DNA of 6,928 nucleotides from Ruminococcus sp. (lineage in GTDB: Bacteria > Bacillota > Clostridia > Oscillospirales > Ruminococcaceae), in the NCBI GenBank assembly GCA_023667165.1, contig JAMPAO010000121.1:1-6928 (forward strand), in the 5' to 3' direction. A model generated the notes under the pieces. It saw only the letters and a program-made list of their open reading frames with translations. It made no database searches and was not told where the DNA came from. Numbering within the stretch: position 1 is the stretch's first letter; every line of letters starts with the position of its first letter. The position numbers were made by a program, and so were the translations under genes. Shown piece by piece: positions 1 to 4,693 of this stretch.

Positions 1-35
1 GAATTAGTTTTTTGCGCCTGTCCCGCCCGCGACCT

Positions 36-55
36 GCCCGCGGGGGCAACCCCGC
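36..55. repeat. GC-rich 20-nt repeat, copy 1
   Basis: GCCCGCGGGGGCAACCCCGC, identical to the copy at 123-142 and in the same orientation, 87 nt apart. Bases 40-55 form a perfect 6-bp stem GCGGGG/CCCCGC closed by a GCAA tetraloop (GNRA class) on the plus strand. It looks like a dispersed palindromic intergenic repeat of the REP type, but only two copies are visible. Confidence 0.7.
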
Positions 56-122
56 TTGCACCCGTATCCTCTTATATTGCGCGGGTACAAATACGGAGTG
101 CCGCGCCGCCCTGCCGCGTAGC

Positions 123-142
123 GCCCGCGGGGGCAACCCCGC
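123..142. repeat. GC-rich 20-nt repeat, copy 2
   Basis: An exact copy of the element at 36-55. The hairpin lies at 127-142 with the same GCAA loop. It begins 5 nt beyond the glgA stop codon, so on the glgA transcript it forms a strong stem (loop UUGC) directly after the coding region. It could block 3' exonucleases, but no U-run follows. Confidence 0.7.
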
Positions 143-147
143 CCCGC

Positions 148-1581
148 TTAAGTATTTTCATTTTCCACCGCTGCGATCTCCTCATAAAGACCGATATACA
201 GCTTGGCGGAATTATCCCAACTGAAATCGTTTTTCATTGTGCTGCTTACAAGCTCTTTCCACGCCTCTTTATTGCGGTAATAATCGTTGGCGCGGCTGAC
301 GGCGTTAAGCATATCGTGAGCGTTGTAGGTCTTGAAAGTAAAGCCGTTGCCGTTTTCTCCGCCCGCGTCCCTTACGCTGTCGCGCAGACCGCCCGTTTCA
401 CGGACGATGGGCAGAGTGCCGTATCTCATGGAGATCATCTGCGCAAGTCCGCACGGCTCGCTTTGAGAGGGCATTAGGAACATATCCGCTCCCGCGTATA
501 TCCTGTGAGCAAGCTCGGGAACAAAGCCGAGGGTCACGCTGACGTCGTTGGGTCTGCGCCATGCCATTTCCTTGAAAAAGTCCTCGAATATCTTCTCACC
601 CGCTCCGAGTATCGCAAATTTGCAGCCGAGGCTAAGCATATCCTCAAACACATATTTGATAAGGTCGATACCCTTGTGCGAAACAAATCTCGTTATGATA
701 CCGATCACAGGCTCTTCTCCCGCGTTCAGTCCAAGCTCCTTTACAAGAGCCTCCCTGCACTTTTCCTTGCCGGAAATATCGTCGGCGGTGAAATGCTCGG
801 CTATAAGCGGATCGTTTTCGGGATCGTAAAGCTGCGTATCTATTCCGTTGAGGAATCCGCACAGCTTATACTGCTTGTTGGCAAGAGTTCTGTCCAGTCC
901 GTGGGAATACCACGGATCGAGGATCTCCCATGCATAGCTGGGTGAAACCGTTGTTATCTTGTCGGCAGTTTCGAACGCGCCTTTCATCATATTTATCGCG
1001 CCGTCGTACTCCAAAATATTCGCATGGTACATGGGAATGCCCATTACCTCGCTGAGAACGTCCATTCCGTACTTGCCCTGATACTGGATATTATGCACGG
1101 TAAATACCGTTTTGATATTTTCATATCCGAACTGGAACTTGTAATATGTCTGATAATAAACGGGAACAAGCGCAGTCTGCCAGTCGTTGCAGTTGATGAT
1201 CTGCGGCTTCCAGTCGATCTGCTTTATAAGCTCCATGACAGCTCTGGAGAGGAATACAAACCTCTCGCAGTCGTCGTAAAAGCCGTACAGACCGTCCCTT
1301 TTGAAATAATATTCGTTATCCAGCAGATAATAAACAACGCCGTTCACATTGCCCTCGAACACGCCGCAGTACTGCTTGCGCCAGCCTACATCAACGGTGA
1401 AATTCTTTACAAATTTCAGCTTTTCCCGCAGCTCCGGCTTTACGCTTTTGTACAGCGGCAGCACTACCCGACAGTCATGACCCGCTTTGCAAAGCGCCGC
1501 AGGCAATGCGCCGGCAACGTCTGCCAATCCGCCCGTGGCGGCGTAAGGATTGGCTTCCGAGGCAGTATATAATATTTTCAT
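148..1581 (-). CDS. glgA: Glycogen synthase GlgA (GT5, ADP-glucose type)
   Basis: Transfers glucose from ADP-glucose to the non-reducing end of an alpha-1,4 glucan in the cytoplasm. From ATG 1581 it is 477 residues, the same as E. coli GlgA, and aligns with it without gaps at the N-terminus. Two-domain GT5 fold: the N-terminal half has SEANPYAATGGLADV (8-22) and FTVHNIQYQG with His163. The C-terminal half has TRFVSHKG with Arg298 and Lys303 (E. coli Arg300, Lys305), SEPCGL with Glu375 (E. coli Glu377), and RETGGL (394-399). The one departure is Ala15 where the KTGGL motif has Lys. An alternative ATG at 1593 would add MSYA and overlaps the preceding stop as ATGA; an ATG or other start further up at 1617 is unlikely. 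It is the last gene of the operon seen here, with no further leftward gene in the remaining 147 nt. Confidence 0.96.
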   Translation of the reverse strand: MKILYTASEANPYAATGGLADVAGALPAALCKAGHDCRVVLPLYKSVKPELREKLKFVKNFTVDVGWRKQYCGVFEGNVNGVVYYLLDNEYYFKRDGLYGFYDDCERFVFLSRAVMELIKQIDWKPQIINCNDWQTALVPVYYQTYYKFQFGYENIKTVFTVHNIQYQGKYGMDVLSEVMGIPMYHANILEYDGAINMMKGAFETADKITTVSPSYAWEILDPWYSHGLDRTLANKQYKLCGFLNGIDTQLYDPENDPLIAEHFTADDISGKEKCREALVKELGLNAGEEPVIGIITRFVSHKGIDLIKYVFEDMLSLGCKFAILGAGEKIFEDFFKEMAWRRPNDVSVTLGFVPELAHRIYAGADMFLMPSQSEPCGLAQMISMRYGTLPIVRETGGLRDSVRDAGGENGNGFTFKTYNAHDMLNAVSRANDYYRNKEAWKELVSSTMKNDFSWDNSAKLYIGLYEEIAAVENENT

Positions 1582-1589
1582 TGCGTAAC

Positions 1590-2273
1590 TCATGTCCTTT
1601 CGCTTTGTGCCGCCCACGACGGGCGGTCGTTTTTCAGCGGCATTTTAAGGTGATACCCGCTGCCGATATCCGATCCATTGCACTCTCCGAAATACAGTAT
1701 TTCCATTTCAACGCTGCCGTCGTCATTGCAGAATATCTCAAACCGTATACCGTCGGGATCGTACCCGAAGTCGATCTTTTCACCCTGCCACATACCCGGA
1801 GCGGGATCGTTTTCGGAGCTGTGCGGCTCCCACGATGTGGTAACGAATACCTTATCGTAATGATGAACCGTTTTTACGGCGTATTCATGCTTTCCCAAAT
1901 ACCTCGACGAATTCTGCGTACCGTCGGGAACATACGGAGAGCCGTCGGCATTTTTATATTCAAAATACCTTTTGCCGTTTTCGGAGGTGAATTCGGCGTA
2001 ATAACTGCGGCTTTCGTCCCCGTCGGGATAATATTTCCCGTCGGGTATCTCCGGCTCGGCGTAGCTCAGGTCGTGGGTGCAGTTTCCCAAAGACTGATTT
2101 ATGAAAGTATCGGTAAAATCATAATCGTAATAGACAGGCTCGCCGTCCCGTATCCTTTGCTCCTCGTCGCGGTCATGATATGAAAGATATCCGAACCATG
2201 CCGCGCAGACGGTCAGCAGGACGGCTCCCGCCGCGATAATGGGAATGCTCAGCTTTTTGCTTCCGCTCTGCAT
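1590..2273 (-). CDS. Membrane-anchored protein of unknown function within the glg operon
   Basis: A 227-residue protein that I do not recognise. Residues 1-9 are short and basic (KK at 6-7). Residues 10-32 form one hydrophobic segment, then the chain turns charged (HDRDEEQR). This predicts a single N-terminal anchor, or an uncleaved signal, with the remaining roughly 195 residues outside the membrane. The sequence LTVC at 20-23 is a poor lipobox because Val precedes Cys, so a lipoprotein is not supported. The outer part is rich in Asp, Tyr and Gly, has PDG at 77-79, 83-85, 116-118 and 173-175, and has cysteines at 65, 182 and 198; it looks beta-rich. No enzyme motif is seen. The reading frame is credible: it has a good ribosome binding site, sits 26 nt after glgD, and its TGA overlaps an upstream ATG of glgA (ATGA). 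Glycogen enzymes are cytoplasmic, so an extracytoplasmic protein here is odd. Confidence 0.8.
   Translation of the reverse strand: MQSGSKKLSIPIIAAGAVLLTVCAAWFGYLSYHDRDEEQRIRDGEPVYYDYDFTDTFINQSLGNCTHDLSYAEPEIPDGKYYPDGDESRSYYAEFTSENGKRYFEYKNADGSPYVPDGTQNSSRYLGKHEYAVKTVHHYDKVFVTTSWEPHSSENDPAPGMWQGEKIDFGYDPDGIRFEIFCNDDGSVEMEILYFGECNGSDIGSGYHLKMPLKNDRPSWAAQSERT
1595..1600 (-). promoter_or_regulatory. Ribosome binding site of glgA
   Basis: AAAGGA lies 13 nt before the ATG at 1581 and only 1 nt before the ATG at 1593. The second distance is too short for normal initiation, which favours 1581. Initiation coupled to the TGA of the preceding gene at 1592-1590 could still allow 1593. The site itself lies inside the coding region of the preceding gene. 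Confidence 0.6.
1610..1626 (-). promoter_or_regulatory. GC hairpin just before the glgA ribosome binding site
   Basis: In the mRNA, CCGCCC and GGGCGG pair as a 6-bp GC-only stem around a GUCGU loop. It lies in the last codons of the unknown gene and ends 9 nt before the AAAGGA site of glgA. It could slow decay or set glgA translation. Read on the plus strand the same stem is followed by TCG and five T (1630-1634), so it resembles an intrinsic terminator for antisense transcription. Function is unproven. Confidence 0.35.
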
Positions 2274-2278
2274 GATGT

Positions 2279-2288
2279 ATCACCGCCC
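2279..2288 (-). promoter_or_regulatory. Ribosome binding site of the unknown membrane-protein gene
   Basis: GGGCGGTGAT, a near match to the anti-Shine-Dalgarno complement, lies 5 nt upstream of the ATG at 2273 in the 26-nt gap after glgD. It is good evidence that the unrecognised reading frame is translated. Confidence 0.7.
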
Positions 2289-2299
2289 TTGCGCACCAG

Positions 2300-3424
2300 T
2301 TATATCTCTGCGCCCTTGCCGATATAAACGGGATAATTCTTAGAACCCGTAAGGATCTTGCCGTCGGTTATGGTAACTATCTTATCGGTGATAAGGCAGC
2401 CTATCTCGCAGTTCTTGCCGATAACGGTGTCCTGCATGATGATAGAATCTCTTACCACGGAACCCTTGCCCACCTTTGCGCCTCTGAAGAGTATGGAGTT
2501 TTCAACCGTACCCTCGATTATGCAGCCGTCGGCGATGAGGGAGTTATTGACCTTTGCGCCGATAGCGAACTTGGCGGGAGGATTATCTCTTATCTTGGTA
2601 TAGATGGGATTGTTTTCAAGGAACAGCTTAGCTCTGTTGTCCGAGCAGAGTATGTCCATATTGGCGTCGTAATAGGTCTTTATAGAGGTTATCTTGGAGA
2701 AATAACCCTCGTGCTTGTAACCCATTATCTTGAAATCTCCGCACCTTTCCTGGAGAATGCTCTTGGCAAAGCTGTAATTGCCTCTTGCGTTGCCGTCGGA
2801 AACCATGCTCATAAGCAGAGTTTTGGAGATGATGTAGGTATTGAGGGAAATATTGCACTCGCCGCTTATCATGGGTTTTATAAGGACGTTGTTCACTCTG
2901 CCGTTCTCGTCTATGCCGAAAACGTTGCTGTGCTTTGCGGCGTCAAGGTCGAGATTGGAGGAAGCGTAAACCGCCGTGATATCCGCACCGCTCTTGATAT
3001 GGGCGTCAAACACCGCGTTGTAGTCAAGGCTCGTTACAACGTCGCAGTCGGACATGATAACATAATCCGCGTCGGAGGATTTGATGAAATCGAGTATTCC
3101 GTAAAGCGCCTCCAGACGGCCTCTGTACATACCGCTTGCCAAGTTGCTGAAAGGAGGCAGCAGATGAAGTCCGCCGTTCTTTCTGGACATATCCCACTCT
3201 CTGCCGCTGCCCAAATGGTCAAGGAGAGATTGGTAATTGGATTTTGTGATAACGCCCACCTCGTCAACGCCGGAGTTTGCCATATTGGAGAGGGTGAAAT
3301 CTATAAGTCTGTAGCGGCCTCCGAACATTACCGAACCCATGGTTCTCTGACGGGTAAGCTCGGGAACTACGTCCTCATGCATATTGGCGAAGATAACGCC
3401 GAGAATTTTTTTATTCAAGCTCAT
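2300..3424 (-). CDS. glgD: GlgD, non-catalytic ADP-glucose pyrophosphorylase subunit
   Basis: A 374-residue GlgC paralogue of the kind found in Bacillota, close to the usual length of GlgD. It keeps the fold landmarks FGGRYRLIDF (34-43), LSNMANSG (45-52), MYRGRLEALY (99-108) and a C-terminal hexapeptide beta-helix (for example NNSLIADGCIIEGTVENSI). The active-site signatures are lost. The GGxGxRL loop is replaced by IFANMHEDVVPELTRQRT, the GDH motif by SDCDVV (125-130), and the EKP glucose-1-phosphate motif by LIKP. Family work on Streptococcus mutans and Geobacillus shows that GlgD is inactive or nearly so alone but changes the activity and regulation of GlgC; the same role is inferred here. 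It starts 30 nt after glgC and is followed after 26 nt by the unknown membrane protein gene. Confidence 0.95.
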   Translation of the reverse strand: MSLNKKILGVIFANMHEDVVPELTRQRTMGSVMFGGRYRLIDFTLSNMANSGVDEVGVITKSNYQSLLDHLGSGREWDMSRKNGGLHLLPPFSNLASGMYRGRLEALYGILDFIKSSDADYVIMSDCDVVTSLDYNAVFDAHIKSGADITAVYASSNLDLDAAKHSNVFGIDENGRVNNVLIKPMISGECNISLNTYIISKTLLMSMVSDGNARGNYSFAKSILQERCGDFKIMGYKHEGYFSKITSIKTYYDANMDILCSDNRAKLFLENNPIYTKIRDNPPAKFAIGAKVNNSLIADGCIIEGTVENSILFRGAKVGKGSVVRDSIIMQDTVIGKNCEIGCLITDKIVTITDGKILTGSKNYPVYIGKGAEI

Positions 3425-3425
3425 T

Positions 3426-3446
3426 TTAAAATAACCTTCCTTCCAT
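3426..3446 (-). other. Possible six-codon minicistron overlapping the glgD ribosome binding site
   Basis: An ATG at 3446 opens a frame reading Met-Glu-Gly-Arg-Leu-Phe-stop, ending 1 nt before the glgD ATG. The matching stretch before glgC reads Met-Lys-Gly-Arg-Ile-Phe-Lys and stays in frame with glgC. The similarity suggests a shared origin for the two leaders. I see no Shine-Dalgarno sequence for this ATG, so translation is doubtful. Confidence 0.2.
3435..3444 (-). promoter_or_regulatory. Ribosome binding site of glgD
   Basis: GGAAGGAAGG lies 10 nt upstream of the ATG at 3424. This supports MSLNKKILG as the N-terminus rather than the in-frame TTG at 3454, which directly follows the glgC stop codon and has no Shine-Dalgarno sequence outside glgC. 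Confidence 0.8.
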
Positions 3447-3454
3447 GAACGCAA

Positions 3455-4663
3455 TTACTTTTTTCTGACATCGGGAACCATTTCCTTGGGAGCTACCGCC
3501 TGACCGTCGTCAATAGTTATGTTGTGACCGATAACGGCTATACCCCAGTTATCCCTGTTCTCAACAGTTTCGGGACTTGCGCCTATATGAGCGCCCTTGC
3601 CGATAACGCTGTCCTCGCCTACGATGGAGTATTCAACCACCGCGCCCTCCTTGATAACGGAACCGGGCATTACGATAGAATATGTTACCTTTGCGCCCTT
3701 TTCCACCGTAACTCCCTCATAGATAACGGAGAAGTCGATATCGCCGTTGATAACGCATCCTTCGGCTATCATGGAATTTTCCACATTTGCGTCCGGACCT
3801 ATATACTGCGGAGGAAGAACGGGATTTCTCGAATACATCTTCCAGTTGGGATCGTACAGGTCAATGGGGATATTGGGATTGAGCAGATCCATATTTGCGT
3901 CCCAGAGAGCGTCAAGAGTGCCCACGTCCTTCCAGTAACCCTCAAAGGCGTACGCCACCATCTTCTCTCCGGCTTTCAGCATATTGGGGATAATAGCCTT
4001 GCCGAAATCCTTGTCCTCGTCGGGGTTGTTTTCGTTGTCGATAAGGTACTGCCTAAGCTTTGCCCAGGTGAAGATGTAGATACCCATAGAAGCAAGATTG
4101 GAACGGGGATGAGCGGGTTTTTCCTCAAAATCGGTGATAGTGCCGTCGGGATCCGCTATCATGATACCCATACGGGTAGCCTCTTCCATTGAAACGGTCT
4201 GAACGGCGATGGTAGCGTCCGCGTTCTTGTCCTTATGGTACTGGAGCATTGCGTTGTAATCCATCTTGTAGATGTGGTCGCCCGAAAGTATGACCACGTA
4301 TTCGGGATTGTACCTGTCCACAAAGGCTATATTCTGGTAAATGGCATTTGCCGTGCCCTTATACCATTCCGCGCCGAGAGCCGTCTGATAGGGCGGCAGG
4401 CAGTGAGCGCCTCCGTACTGCTTGTCAAGATCCCACGGCTGACCGTTTCCGATATAGTCGTTGAGTACCAGCGGCTGGTACTGGGTAAGTACGCCAACTG
4501 TGTCAATACCCGAATTGACACAGTTTGACAGGGGAAAATCAATTATCCTGTACTTTCCTCCGTAGGATACGGCAGGCTTAGCCATATCCTGAGTGAGGGC
4601 GTACAAACGGCTGCCCTGTCCGCCGGCTAAAAGCATTGCCACGCATTCTTTTTTAGTATACAT
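3455..4663 (-). CDS. glgC: Glucose-1-phosphate adenylyltransferase GlgC, catalytic subunit
   Basis: A 402-residue enzyme that makes ADP-glucose and pyrophosphate from ATP and glucose-1-phosphate, the committed step of bacterial glycogen synthesis. The Rossmann-like nucleotidyltransferase domain has the signature GGQGSRLYALT (14-24), KPAVSYGGKYRIIDF (29-43), WYKGTANAI (100-108), SGDHIY with Asp129 in the place of catalytic Asp142 of E. coli, and FEEKP with Lys182 in the place of glucose-1-phosphate-binding Lys195. From about residue 285 hexapeptide repeats form a left-handed beta-helix (NVENSMIAEGCVI, SVIYEGVTVEKGAKV and following). All catalytic residues are present, unlike in its neighbour GlgD. 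It sits 30 nt after glgB and 30 nt before glgD and is co-transcribed with them. The enzyme is probably a GlgC/GlgD hetero-oligomer, as shown for other Bacillota. Confidence 0.97.
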   Translation of the reverse strand: MYTKKECVAMLLAGGQGSRLYALTQDMAKPAVSYGGKYRIIDFPLSNCVNSGIDTVGVLTQYQPLVLNDYIGNGQPWDLDKQYGGAHCLPPYQTALGAEWYKGTANAIYQNIAFVDRYNPEYVVILSGDHIYKMDYNAMLQYHKDKNADATIAVQTVSMEEATRMGIMIADPDGTITDFEEKPAHPRSNLASMGIYIFTWAKLRQYLIDNENNPDEDKDFGKAIIPNMLKAGEKMVAYAFEGYWKDVGTLDALWDANMDLLNPNIPIDLYDPNWKMYSRNPVLPPQYIGPDANVENSMIAEGCVINGDIDFSVIYEGVTVEKGAKVTYSIVMPGSVIKEGAVVEYSIVGEDSVIGKGAHIGASPETVENRDNWGIAVIGHNITIDDGQAVAPKEMVPDVRKK

Positions 4664-4672
4664 CTTAAAGAT

Positions 4673-4681
4673 CCTTCCTTT
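4673..4681 (-). promoter_or_regulatory. Ribosome binding site of glgC
   Basis: AAAGGAAGG lies 9 nt upstream of the ATG at 4663, an ideal distance. An in-frame ATG at 4684 lies against this site and would give the extension MKGRIFK. That start would have no Shine-Dalgarno sequence of its own, so 4663 is preferred. Confidence 0.8.
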
Positions 4682-4693
4682 CATGGATTTTCA

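Larger units (their letters stand above)
1..147. other. GC-rich spacer downstream of glgA
   Basis: There is no credible gene. The region is much richer in G and C than the genes and contains the two 20-nt repeats described separately, plus a third partial match GCCCGCG at 25-31. A weaker inverted repeat, CCGTAT (62-67) with ATACGG (91-96), lies between the repeats. Downstream of glgA no hairpin followed by a U-run is seen, so no intrinsic terminator for the operon can be called within the window. A plus-strand run of six T (8-13) could belong to a terminator of a rightward gene off the left edge. Confidence 0.6.

Noticed and set aside
36..142. Possible CRISPR array from the two identical GC repeats
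   Set aside because: There are only two copies, the gap is 67 nt rather than a spacer-sized 30-40 nt, and no cas genes are present.
123..147. Rho-independent terminator for the glg operon
   Set aside because: The stem is strong but no U-run follows it on the glgA strand, so the motif is not a standard intrinsic terminator.
12..224. Rightward 70-codon reading frame over the left-edge spacer
   Set aside because: It is made of the GC-rich repeats and the antisense of the glgA end, with no ribosome binding site or family resemblance.
1506..2183. Rightward 225-codon reading frame antisense to the unknown membrane-protein gene
   Set aside because: It overlaps the glgA start region, has no sensible domain or start signal, and has the hydrophobic Val/Ile-rich look of an antisense shadow. 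The leftward frame has a ribosome binding site, a membrane anchor and operon-like spacing.
2204..2215. Lipoprotein signal (LTVC) in the unknown membrane protein
   Set aside because: Val directly before Cys does not fit the lipobox, which needs Gly, Ala or Ser there. A plain membrane anchor fits better.
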